The notes beneath the pieces were generated by a model. The model was not told the DNA's origin and ran no database searches. It saw nothing but the letters and a program-made list of their open reading frames with translations. From positions 1 to 7,917 of the forward strand of contig CALMJO010000716.1 in NCBI GenBank assembly GCA_937864375.1: DNA of 7,917 bases, in the 5' to 3' direction. Origin of the DNA: an uncultured Spirochaetota bacterium. Its GTDB lineage: Bacteria; Spirochaetota; UBA4802; UBA5368. Shown here piece by piece: positions 1 to 5,460 of the stretch. The position numbers and the translations under genes were made by a program. The stretch's first letter is position 1; each line of letters opens with the position of its first letter.

Positions 1-1321
1 GGTCCCCGGTGTGGAGCCACACCTCGCCGTCGGCATGCTTGCGGAGGACCTCGGCGGTCTCCTCCGGCTGGTCCAGGTAGCCCAGCATTACCGCGGGCCC
101 CTTGAGGCAGATTTCGCCCTCTTCGCCCGCCGGGACGTCGTCGGTCGTTCCGGGCTTCACGATCTTCGCGTCCATGTCCGGGAAGGGGACTCCAATGCTT
201 CCCTCACGGTACTCCATGAGGGGCATGGCCATGATGCCGGTCACCGCCTCGGTGAGCCCGTAGCCTTCAAGGAGCTTCACGTTGCCGCCGCCGCCCCGCA
301 CCACCTCTTCAAAACGCTCCTTGACTACCCTGGGGAGCGAGTCGGCCCCCGAAAAACAGCCGCGCAGGCACGAGAGATCGGTCTTGTGAAACTTGGGATT
401 GTTGTTGAGCGCCTCGAAGAGCGTGGGCACGCCCACCACGAATGACGGTCTCTTCGTTTTGATGAGCTTCGCGACCTCTTCCGCGGTGAACTGCGGGATC
501 ATGATGCACTTGCCACCACCCATGAAGCTCGAGTTCACGCACACGCCCAGGCCGAATCCGTGGAATATGGGGAGAATGGCGAGGATTGAAGCGTCCTGAT
601 CAAGGCCCACCCAGTTCGCGCACTGCAGTCCCTCGGCGATGAAGTTGTAGTTGGAAAGCATGATCCCCTTGGGCTTCCCGGTGGTCCCGCCGCTGTAGAG
701 TATGACCGCCATGTCGTCGGTCTTCATGTCGCTCGCGGGAACGGGGGCGAGTTTTTCCTTCATGAGGTCGGCGAACCACACCACGCGCGGGTCGGCCGGC
801 ACCGGCGGGATCTTCCTGCCCAGCGTGAGGTTGAAGCCGATCGCCTTGACGAGCGGGAGGTAATCCGGGAGCTTCGTCAGGATGAGCCTGTCGAGCGGGG
901 CGTTTTCCATGGCCTGCTTGAACTTGCCGTAGAACGCGTTGATGGTCAGGGCGAAGCGGCTCTTGCTCACTTTAATGTAGAATTCGATTTCGGCCACCGT
1001 CGAGAGCGGGTGGATCATGCTCGCAACGGCCCCGAGCTTGTTCACCGCGTAGAAGCAGATGACGCCCTGGGGGCTCGTGGGCATGGAGATGGTGACGCAG
1101 TCGCCCTTCCTGAGCCCCAGCTTCGCGAGCGCCGCGGCGCACTGGTCGATTTCCTTTATGAACTTTTTATACGTCGAGGTGAGTCCCAGGAAATCGTACG
1201 CGATCGCGTCGGGACGACGCTCACCGGTCATGCGGACCGCTTCGTACATGGTTACCCTGGGATAATCGATGGAATGCGGGACCTTGCCGTAGAACTTGGT
1301 CCAGGGACGTGCGCTGCTCAT
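1..1321 (-). CDS. Acyl-CoA synthetase / long-chain fatty acid-CoA ligase (AMP-binding), C-terminus cut off
   Basis: ANL-superfamily adenylate-forming enzyme, expected to activate a carboxylic acid (probably a fatty acid) with ATP and load it onto CoA in the cytoplasm. My translation of the minus strand from the ATG at 1321 gives 440 residues, open to the window edge. Visible signatures are the phosphate-binding loop YSGGTTGKPKG at 209-219, PIFHGFG at 251-257, the YGLTE motif at 354-358, and HTGD at 437-440, where the window ends. The small C-terminal domain of roughly 110-120 residues with its catalytic lysine therefore lies outside. The start is supported by GGAGG at 1328-1332, six bases upstream of the ATG, and by a consensus promoter at 1377-1404. 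The gene is divergent from an IclR-type regulator, which suggests inducible catabolism of an acid. The family is clear; the substrate (long-chain, medium-chain or aromatic) cannot be decided. Confidence 0.92.
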   Translation of the reverse strand, partial: MSSARPWTKFYGKVPHSIDYPRVTMYEAVRMTGERRPDAIAYDFLGLTSTYKKFIKEIDQCAAALAKLGLRKGDCVTISMPTSPQGVICFYAVNKLGAVASMIHPLSTVAEIEFYIKVSKSRFALTINAFYGKFKQAMENAPLDRLILTKLPDYLPLVKAIGFNLTLGRKIPPVPADPRVVWFADLMKEKLAPVPASDMKTDDMAVILYSGGTTGKPKGIMLSNYNFIAEGLQCANWVGLDQDASILAILPIFHGFGLGVCVNSSFMGGGKCIMIPQFTAEEVAKLIKTKRPSFVVGVPTLFEALNNNPKFHKTDLSCLRGCFSGADSLPRVVKERFEEVVRGGGGNVKLLEGYGLTEAVTGIMAMPLMEYREGSIGVPFPDMDAKIVKPGTTDDVPAGEEGEICLKGPAVMLGYLDQPEETAEVLRKHADGEVWLHTGD

Positions 1322-1348
1322 ACCGGGCCTCCGGGGGCTGAATATTGA

Positions 1349-1379
1349 TGTACTACAATGCCGTACAGTATACTACATT
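1349..1379. promoter_or_regulatory. Candidate operator between acyl-CoA synthetase and iclR genes
   Basis: Three overlapping symmetric elements are visible. An inverted repeat TGTAC-N9-GTACA spans 1349-1367. A perfect 8-bp palindrome AGTATACT spans 1367-1374. A direct repeat TACTACAWT starts at 1351 and again at 1371, exactly 20 bp (about two helical turns) apart. They cover the predicted transcription start and early leader of the synthetase gene, the place where a repressor would block it. IclR-family proteins bind short palindromes in such divergent gaps. The elements are seen; binding by the neighbouring regulator is inference. Confidence 0.45.
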
Positions 1380-1404
1380 ATAGTTTTTTCTTGTTGCATG
1401 TCAA
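1377..1404 (-). promoter_or_regulatory. Consensus sigma70 promoter of the acyl-CoA synthetase gene
   Basis: On the minus strand a perfect TTGACA (1404-1399) is followed after 16 bases by a perfect TATAAT (1382-1377). The predicted transcription start is near 1370, giving a leader of about 50 nt before the ATG at 1321. A promoter this close to consensus would be strong when unrepressed, which fits control by a repressor. The boxes are seen directly; use in vivo is inferred. Confidence 0.75.
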
Positions 1405-1422
1405 GAAAATATTTGCTAATAT
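1394..1422 (+). promoter_or_regulatory. Candidate promoter of the iclR-family gene
   Basis: On the plus strand TTGCAT (1394-1399) is followed after 17 bases by TAATAT (1417-1422), with a TG one base before the -10 box (extended -10). The predicted start is near 1429, about 33 nt ahead of the ATG at 1462. Its -35 box shares one base pair (1399) with the -35 box of the divergent promoter, so the two polymerases would compete for the same stretch. Confidence 0.55.
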
Positions 1423-1461
1423 TCCAGCCATGCCCGACTGTGGGCACCCTGGGGGAGCGAC

Positions 1462-2271
1462 ATGGCGACCGTGAAAAAGAGCCCGGTTAAACAGAAAGCG
1501 CATAAAATGGGGCCCAAGCTCATCCAGTCCATTGAGCGCGCCGTGGACATCCTCGCGCTGTTCATCGCGGAAAAGAACTCCATTGGCATCACCGAGTTCG
1601 CCCAGAAGATGAAGCTTCCCAAGACCACCATCCAGGGCATAGTCCAGACGCTCAACGCACTGCACATGCTCGAAAAGGACCCGCTCACCTCCAGGTACCG
1701 CCTGGGCCCGCTGCTCTTCCAGCTGGGCATGAAATACGCGACCAACCTTGACTTCGTGAACATCACCCGCGGCTGGGTGGAGCGCCTCTGCTACCAGTAC
1801 CGCCAGCCCGTCAACGTGGGCATGATGGTGGGGGACCGCGTGATCCTGGTGCTGCGCGTGGAGCCGGAGAACCGCTTCATGGTCTTCCCGCAAGTCGGCT
1901 CTGTCCTGCCGGCGCATTCCACCTCCATAGGGAAGATGCTCCTCGCGCACATGGACGAGGCGCGCCGCGAGGAGATACTGCGCGACTACCGCTTCGAGGG
2001 CCTCACCCTCAACACCATCACCAGCCGCGCGTCGTTTATAAACGAGCTGGAGCGCGTGCGCGCCGAGGGCGTGAGCTTCGACGACCAGGAGAATATCATA
2101 GGGCTCTCCGGCGTGGGGGCGCCCCTCTACAACCACACGGGCCAGGTGGTCGCGGCCTTCGCGCTCACCGGCGATACGGCGGTCATCAACGAGAAGCGCG
2201 CGGACATCATCGACACGATAAAGAACATCTCGAAGATAGTGTCGGAGCAGCTGGGGTATGCGGCGGGGTGA
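1462..2271 (+). CDS. IclR-family transcriptional regulator
   Basis: A 269-residue DNA-binding regulator, the usual length for the family. The N-terminal winged helix-turn-helix spans about residues 20-85, with recognition region ITEFAQKMKLPKTTIQGIV near 43-61. The C-terminal GAF-like effector domain includes PAHSTSIGKMLLA at 150-162, RAEGVSFDDQE at 200-210 and a glycine-rich LSGVGAPL segment at 215-222, all typical of IclR proteins. The start at 1462 is preceded by a purine-rich GGGGGAG at 1451-1457, four bases away. The first 19 residues are a basic extension before the conserved domain. IclR proteins usually respond to small carboxylic acids or aromatic compounds and often control a divergent catabolic gene. 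Here that gene is the acyl-CoA synthetase, so its acid substrate or acyl-CoA product is a plausible effector (inference). The family call is firm; activator versus repressor is open. Confidence 0.93.
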   Translation: MATVKKSPVKQKAHKMGPKLIQSIERAVDILALFIAEKNSIGITEFAQKMKLPKTTIQGIVQTLNALHMLEKDPLTSRYRLGPLLFQLGMKYATNLDFVNITRGWVERLCYQYRQPVNVGMMVGDRVILVLRVEPENRFMVFPQVGSVLPAHSTSIGKMLLAHMDEARREEILRDYRFEGLTLNTITSRASFINELERVRAEGVSFDDQENIIGLSGVGAPLYNHTGQVVAAFALTGDTAVINEKRADIIDTIKNISKIVSEQLGYAAG

Positions 2272-2298
2272 AGGCAGCGGCAGCCTCCTGCTTCCTGA

Positions 2299-2709
2299 TC
2301 AGAACTTCCTTGGACCATGCAATTTGATTTCGACGTGCTTTTGAAAATGTTTAAAATCTCCATCCAGCGTGAAAATCGGAAAATTATTTCTCACGCTGAC
2401 CGCACATATGAGGAAATCGACATGCGAGCCCTGTATGCCCCTGTTACGGTAATGATTGAACAGTTGCGCGGCGAATTCGTAATCTTCGGTTTCAATCGGG
2501 CTGTCTTCGAATGATCTCAGCGTATCCCTGAGCCGGTTGTACTGTGCATGATTTGAAATCCCGGACAGTATTTCCTGCCGGATGGGCCCGATGATCGCCA
2601 CCCGCGTCTCGCGAATCAATGCGGACAATTCCGCTATTACAAGATCATCGCGAACCGTTTTCTTCCTGAGCGCCAGCGACCAGACCGAGGTATCGACCAG
2701 CACCCTCAT
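2299..2709 (-). CDS. vapC: VapC-type PIN-domain ribonuclease toxin
   Basis: A 136-residue single-domain PIN protein, the usual VapC size. The acidic residues that bind the catalytic metal are present: D6 in VLVDTSVW, E46 in IRQEIL, D98 in HVDFLICAV, and D116/D118 in FTLDGDF. VapC toxins are site-specific endoribonucleases that cut initiator tRNA or the 23S rRNA sarcin-ricin loop and are held inactive by VapB. Its ATG overlaps the stop of the upstream antitoxin gene by four bases (ATGA, 2709-2706), so the two are translationally coupled. It converges with the iclR gene, with only 27 bp between stops. All active-site residues are intact, so it looks functional. The exact RNA target cannot be predicted. 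Confidence 0.9.
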   Translation of the reverse strand: MRVLVDTSVWSLALRKKTVRDDLVIAELSALIRETRVAIIGPIRQEILSGISNHAQYNRLRDTLRSFEDSPIETEDYEFAAQLFNHYRNRGIQGSHVDFLICAVSVRNNFPIFTLDGDFKHFQKHVEIKLHGPRKF

Positions 2710-2906
2710 GATCGCCGCCTGGATTTTTTATAGTCATAATCCGGACCGTACTCGATTGAACCGAACAGCCCGGTTATCTCTTCCTGTTTCCTGCGGGCTA
2801 TAAATTCCTTGAGCGCAAGGTTAACGGTGTCTTTTTTCGTCTTCAATCCGCCCGCCTTCTGGGCCTGTATGAGCAGGGAATCGTCGATCGCAAGATTGGT
2901 AGCCAT
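2706..2906 (-). CDS. vapB: VapB-type antitoxin
   Basis: A 66-residue partner of the VapC toxin. The N-terminal part (about 1-40) starts ATNLAIDDSLLIQAQK and continues through KTKKDTVNLALKEFIARR, the pattern of the ribbon-helix-helix-like VapB family (beta strand, then two helices). The C-terminal tail (about 48-66), with GSIEYGPDYDYKKS, would wrap around and block the toxin. The start at 2906 was chosen over an in-frame ATG at 2960 because GGAGG (2917-2913) lies six bases upstream and because the longer start would read through the apparent promoter and operator. The antitoxin probably also represses its own operon through the palindromes just upstream. Confidence 0.85.
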   Translation of the reverse strand: MATNLAIDDSLLIQAQKAGGLKTKKDTVNLALKEFIARRKQEEITGLFGSIEYGPDYDYKKSRRRS

Positions 2907-2918
2907 GGCGAACCTCCA

Positions 2919-2956
2919 TGTGTAATAATCTACACACGAGCTTGTGTGATCGTCAA
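2919..2956 (-). promoter_or_regulatory. vapBC promoter with nested palindromic operator
   Basis: On the minus strand TTGACG (2956-2951) precedes a weak TAGATT (2932-2927) after 18 bases. Between and over these boxes lie two inverted repeats that share an arm: CACACGAGCTTGTGTG at 2933-2948 (14 of 16 positions symmetric) and TGTGTA-N6-TACACA at 2919-2936 (perfect 6-bp arms). Alternating TGTG/CACA half-sites at a toxin-antitoxin promoter are typical of autoregulation by the VapBC complex. The repeats are seen; the -10 assignment is less certain. Confidence 0.55.
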
Positions 2957-3026
2957 CCATATTTTAAGCAAATGAATACATTGGATGTACTCACTCGGTA
3001 GCCGGCACCTTAAAGAGAAATGCCTA

Positions 3027-3815
3027 TTAGCCCCCCAGCCTCTTCACCCTGCGCTCTATCTTTTTTTTAATGCGCTCATAGGACGGCGGCGGCCCGCTCC
3101 CTATGTTCTTGCCATCGATAAAGATCGCGTCCACCAGCCCCCACTCCTCGAGGACGCTCCTGTCAAGGGTATCGTATTCGCGGAAGACCACGCGGTCGCC
3201 GAACTCGCGCGACGCCCGCTTCGCCCTCTCGTACGCCGCGTTCTGGGCCGGGCACCAGCCGTTCACGAAGGCCGTCACCGCGACCTTCCCGGGAACGAGC
3301 CCCGGCTTTTTCCTCATCTTCATCCATTCCGGGGGACGGGCATTATCGGTGAAAGGCTTCCACATGAGCGCCGCGATGCCGTCCCTGTCGGCTTTTTTAT
3401 ACCCGTGCCTCTTGAACCACGACGCCTTCATCCAGAAGGGAAGCGCCAGGCCCCACGCGGCGATTCCCCGCGCTCCCGATGCGCGCGCGTCATCCTCCGC
3501 CGCGAAGAGAAGCGCCCTGCCGGCGCCTCGGCCCTGGAGATTGCCCCTTCCCTCCTTATGTCCGTGCACCCAGATGCAGTAGATGAAGAAAAGGTTCTCG
3601 CCGCGCACATACGTGTTCTCGATCGGGGCGTAGTGGATCATGCCGCAGACCCTTCCGTCTTCATCCTCTGCGAGCTTGACGCGGAGCCCCTTCTCCTTCA
3701 TGTGCGCATACCACGAGGACTTGCGGTCCCCGGATTCTTGCATGTCGACTGACCATTCTTCCAGGCAGCAGAAGTAATCCTGCGCGTGGGATTCATCCAT
3801 ATCGAAGACTTTCAT
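3027..3815 (-). CDS. GNAT-family acetyltransferase with YoaP-like C-terminal domain
   Basis: A 262-residue cytoplasmic protein with two parts. Residues 1-155 form a GNAT N-acetyltransferase fold; the acetyl-CoA-binding motif A is QGRGAG at 94-99, after the IYCIWVHGHKEGRG strand and loop. Residues about 175-262 resemble the YoaP-type C-terminal domain, with a thioredoxin-like start (VAVTAFVNGWCPAQN at 178-192). The second cysteine of a thioredoxin CxxC is absent, so disulfide chemistry is unlikely. The start at 3815 follows GAGGAG at 3824-3819, three bases upstream. This start codon, the Shine-Dalgarno sequence and the first codons lie inside a sequence found again at two places further right. 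Family and architecture are well supported; the acetyl acceptor is unknown. Confidence 0.85.
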   Translation of the reverse strand: MKVFDMDESHAQDYFCCLEEWSVDMQESGDRKSSWYAHMKEKGLRVKLAEDEDGRVCGMIHYAPIENTYVRGENLFFIYCIWVHGHKEGRGNLQGRGAGRALLFAAEDDARASGARGIAAWGLALPFWMKASWFKRHGYKKADRDGIAALMWKPFTDNARPPEWMKMRKKPGLVPGKVAVTAFVNGWCPAQNAAYERAKRASREFGDRVVFREYDTLDRSVLEEWGLVDAIFIDGKNIGSGPPPSYERIKKKIERRVKRLGG

Positions 3816-3906
3816 ATGCTCCTCGCTCGATGCATACTGTGCAGGCGCCTTTCAAGGGAGATGACGAGATAAAGGATTAACGGCGATGGAAGAGATAGAG
3901 GCGGTT
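3791..3906 (-). repeat. Leader repeat copy 1 (5' end and upstream region of the GNAT gene)
   Basis: First of three same-orientation copies. It covers the first eight or so codons of the GNAT gene, its GAGGAG Shine-Dalgarno sequence and about 90 bp upstream. The stretch 3813-3864 (52 bp) is identical to copy 2 at 4477-4528. The whole stretch aligns with copy 3 at 5104-5219 at roughly 80 % identity by eye, with small gaps near 3833-3843. Upstream of it, up to the end of hicB at 3954, I see no further gene and no convincing promoter. Confidence 0.9.
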
Positions 3907-3954
3907 ATATCGCAGCCAGGGGAATAAATCAAGCCATGGCCTCCATACCTGCGC

Positions 3955-4167
3955 TCACTGTATCAACACATACTCCGCGAGAGCGGTCGGACGCGGGATA
4001 GGGATTTTATCCTCGCGCAGGCCTTCCAGGTGAAACTCGATCGCCTCGTACATGTTCTTTTCCGTTTCTTTGACCGTTTTCCCCGCAGCGACACAACCGG
4101 GAAGGTCCGGAGAGTATGCCGAATAATTGTTCTTCGCTTTCTCTATTACTATCAGGAATTTTTTCAT
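3955..4167 (-). CDS. hicB: HicB-type antitoxin (short, single-domain form)
   Basis: A 70-residue HicB-like protein with the partially degraded RNase H-like fold. Diagnostic segments are YSAYSPDLPGCVAAGKT at 15-31, EAIEFHLEGL at 41-50 and the IPIPRP turn at 55-60. It lacks the C-terminal helix-turn-helix or ribbon-helix-helix domain of longer HicB proteins, so it may neutralise the toxin without being a strong DNA binder by itself (inference). It lies five bases downstream of the hicA stop codon in the common toxin-first order. Its ribosome site is an AAAGGG-type sequence that overlaps the end of hicA, which implies coupled translation. HicB proteins bind and cover the HicA active site. Confidence 0.88.
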   Translation of the reverse strand: MKKFLIVIEKAKNNYSAYSPDLPGCVAAGKTVKETEKNMYEAIEFHLEGLREDKIPIPRPTALAEYVLIQ

Positions 4168-4172
4168 GCCCT

Positions 4173-4367
4173 TTACCCAATCCTCTCAATTCCAGCCTGT
4201 TTATAGATGCTGTTAAGCGTGCCCGGTGCGAGATCATCAGATGGCTTGCCCGCTATCGTGACCCTGCCCGGTTTGAGCGCATGCTTATACTGCCTGTGGC
4301 TTCCCCTCGTCGCCACTAAATACCAACCATCCAACTCTATCAATTTAATTATCTCACGAATCTTCAC
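4173..4367 (-). CDS. hicA: HicA-type mRNA interferase toxin
   Basis: A 64-residue toxin with a dsRNA-binding-like fold. It shows the family signature from the first residues: REIIKLIELDGWYLV at 4-18, GSHRQYKH at 22-29 with the catalytic histidine H24, and DLAPGTLNSIYKQAGI at 45-60. HicA enzymes cleave mRNA in a translation-independent manner and are blocked by HicB. The start is GTG at 4367: an in-frame stop lies eight codons upstream (4389-4391) and no in-frame ATG lies between, and the conserved N-terminus begins exactly at the GTG. No good Shine-Dalgarno sequence is visible before it. An upstream 22-codon reading frame in leader copy 2 may influence its expression (inference). The active-site histidine is present, so the pair appears intact. 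Confidence 0.9.
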   Translation of the reverse strand: MKIREIIKLIELDGWYLVATRGSHRQYKHALKPGRVTIAGKPSDDLAPGTLNSIYKQAGIERIG

Positions 4368-4410
4368 TCGCCCAGTGGAGAATGGATTTCATGGATAAGC
4401 AATTACTTTT

Positions 4411-4479
4411 TCATGAGGGACTGAAGGATTCTTTCACATCCGCCGTTTCTTGCGATGTCTCGACATTCCACCTTTCCAT
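4411..4479 (-). CDS. Possible 22-residue leader peptide starting in repeat copy 2
   Basis: The ATG and GAGGAG Shine-Dalgarno sequence of leader copy 2 open a short frame that begins MERWNVETSQET and stops at TGA 4413-4411, 44 bases before the GTG of hicA. Sequence 3' of the ATG is unrelated to the GNAT gene, so this is the GNAT start site joined to foreign sequence. The ribosome site is as good as that of the GNAT gene, so translation is plausible, but there is no homology evidence that the peptide matters. The rest of the gap to hicA (4368-4410) shows no clear promoter. Confidence 0.2.
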   Translation of the reverse strand: MERWNVETSQETADVKESFSPS

Positions 4480-4528
4480 ATGCTCCTCGCTCGATGCATA
4501 CTGTGCAGGCGCCTTTCAAGGGAGATGA
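4477..4528 (-). repeat. Leader repeat copy 2 (52 bp, identical to part of copy 1)
   Basis: All 52 bases match 3813-3864 exactly, 664 bp away, in the same orientation. It contains the GAGGAG Shine-Dalgarno sequence and the CATATG around the start codon, but none of the GNAT codons beyond ATG and none of the distal leader. It sits between the stop of the membrane-protein gene (4539) and hicA. Perfect identity over 52 bp points to a recent duplication or to gene conversion. Confidence 0.95.
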
Positions 4529-4538
4529 TGACAATCAT

Positions 4539-4970
4539 TCATCCGGCATTCCGTTTCTTCCTGAAAAAAAGCAGGCCCGCTCCTCCCAGGACAAGCACCG
4601 CCGCGCCCGCGATCAAGGGAATGAAATTCTGCCGGCCCGCGGCATCGTCGAGGATTTCGGCGGTGTCCGGATTGCTCAATAAATAGCGCACTTTGACTGA
4701 AGAGCCTTCCGGGTGTCGCCTCCAGAACTCTTCCCTTACCTGCTGGTTTAATTCATGCGGGCCGCCCGCTTCGGCTTTATAGGCAACCTGGAGCCAGAAA
4801 TCCGGGTTGCTCCTTTTATCAGGCCGGGACGTGAATTGCTTCACCACGTGCCCGGTGGCTGCGGCCCCCCGCAGTTCAAATTCGTTTTCCAGGTATCTTT
4901 TATGGATTGCGACAAACGCGAGAACCAGTCCCGCGCACACCAGGATGATTCCGATTACCTTTGTATTCAT
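4539..4970 (-). CDS. Small two-helix membrane protein resembling DUF3592
   Basis: A 143-residue protein with a hydrophobic segment at about 5-23 (VIGIILVCAGLVLAFVAI), a soluble middle of about 90 residues, a second hydrophobic segment at about 116-136, and a basic KKRNAG tail. Two helices with the loop outside the cytoplasm is the likely topology. The middle ends with VKVRYLLSNPDTAEIL at 92-107, which resembles the strand motif (V-x-Y-x-x-x-NP) of DUF3592 proteins. No biochemical function is known for that family, so none is given. The start at 4970 is supported by a perfect AAGGAGG at 4985-4979, eight bases upstream. The ATG overlaps by four bases the stop of a short frame that begins in leader copy 3. 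The family assignment is by pattern only. Confidence 0.72.
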   Translation of the reverse strand: MNTKVIGIILVCAGLVLAFVAIHKRYLENEFELRGAAATGHVVKQFTSRPDKRSNPDFWLQVAYKAEAGGPHELNQQVREEFWRRHPEGSSVKVRYLLSNPDTAEILDDAAGRQNFIPLIAGAAVLVLGGAGLLFFRKKRNAG

Positions 4971-5128
4971 TCGAGATTCCTCCTTGCGTCAGCCATGCCG
5001 TAGCGTAATTGTACTCGCGCAATGCCCTTCTCCCTCTTACGGGACAAGGACCCGCGGGATCGTGTGTCTCCCAGGAGGCGCCCCCCGATTTTCAGAGCAC
5101 GTGATTCATCCAGATCGAATATTTTCAT
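4967..5128 (-). pseudogene. Remnant of a second GNAT gene 5' end
   Basis: From the ATG at 5128 the frame begins MKIFDLDESRA, matching MKVFDMDESHA at the start of the intact GNAT protein (8 of 11 residues identical). It then departs completely (LKIGGRLLGDTRSRG...) and stops at 4967 after 53 codons. The DNA similarity continues through the Shine-Dalgarno region into leader copy 3. The simplest reading is a paralogue truncated after about 11 codons. The remaining frame ends in an ATGA overlap with the membrane-protein gene, so it could still act as a translated leader for it. Confidence 0.6.
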
Positions 5129-5219
5129 ATAGTCCTCGCTCGATGCTTGCACTGTGGACGCCTTTCATGGGAGATGATGAGATAAAAGATTGACCGCGAT
5201 AGAAGAGATAACGGCGATT
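5104..5219 (-). repeat. Leader repeat copy 3 (diverged)
   Basis: About 116 bp aligning with 3791-3906 at roughly 80 % identity, same orientation, with a 2-base insertion and a 2-base deletion near 5147-5157. The block TCCTCGCTCGATGC is fully conserved, and GGGAGATGA and GAGATAAA recur in order. The Shine-Dalgarno region reads GAGGA before CTATATG. It is older than the 1/2 duplication, judging by divergence. The stretch from here to 5405 is AT-richer and shows no gene I can support. Confidence 0.85.
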
Positions 5220-5405
5220 AATTGATTTTCCTTAAAACACCAAATCCTTCTCTCGTCAATCTCTTCAATCCCCGCCTCTCCCATTCCTCTGCATTTACAG
5301 ATTTATGGTTTATAACGGGCGGCGGGGAAATTCAAAGATTTTTTCTCATCCGGGCGCCGCGGGCATGTGCACAACGATCTTCGCGACATCCATCCCGAAA
5401 ACCGG

Positions 5406-5433
5406 TTGCCTTTACGCGCAGCCGCGCTATACT
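5406..5433 (+). promoter_or_regulatory. Candidate promoter for the 244-residue gene
   Basis: TTGCCT (5406-5411) and TATACT (5428-5433) are separated by 16 bases, giving a predicted start near 5440, about 20 nt before the ATG at 5461. This placement argues for initiation at 5461 rather than at in-frame starts further upstream. Five of six -10 positions and four of six -35 positions match consensus. Confidence 0.45.
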
Positions 5434-5460
5434 TCTTGGAGCAGGATTGAACGCATTCCC

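Noticed and set aside
1378..2136. A 252-codon minus-strand frame opposite the iclR gene
   Set aside because: It is rich in His, Ala, Val and Arg with no recognisable domain, and sits on the reverse complement of a well-supported IclR protein.
2270..2294. A stem (GAAG-CAG pairing with CTGCTTC, one bulge) between the convergent iclR and vapC stops as a terminator
   Set aside because: No T-tract follows on either strand, the loop is large and the stem is interrupted.
2907..2960. An 18-codon N-terminal extension of VapB from the ATG at 2960
   Set aside because: It would translate through the apparent operator and promoter; the start at 2906 has GGAGG at the right distance and matches the family N-terminus.
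2985..3752. A 255-codon open frame on the plus strand opposite the GNAT gene
   Set aside because: It lies antisense to a gene with clear domain motifs, and its residue composition (rich in Pro, Arg, Leu, His) is typical of a shadow of GC-rich coding DNA.
3813..5219. Integron attC sites as an explanation for repeats bracketing small gene cassettes
   Set aside because: I found no RYYYAAC/GTTRRRY core pair and no long imperfect palindrome in the repeats, and copies 1 and 3 contain GNAT codons, which points to gene duplication.
3027..5219. An insertion sequence or MITE
   Set aside because: No transposase frame, terminal inverted repeats or target-site duplication could be seen around the repeat copies.
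5305..5460. A 52-codon N-terminal extension of the 244-residue protein
   Set aside because: The extension contains the best promoter (5406-5433), and its residues lack the character of the downstream protein. It remains possible if transcription starts further upstream.
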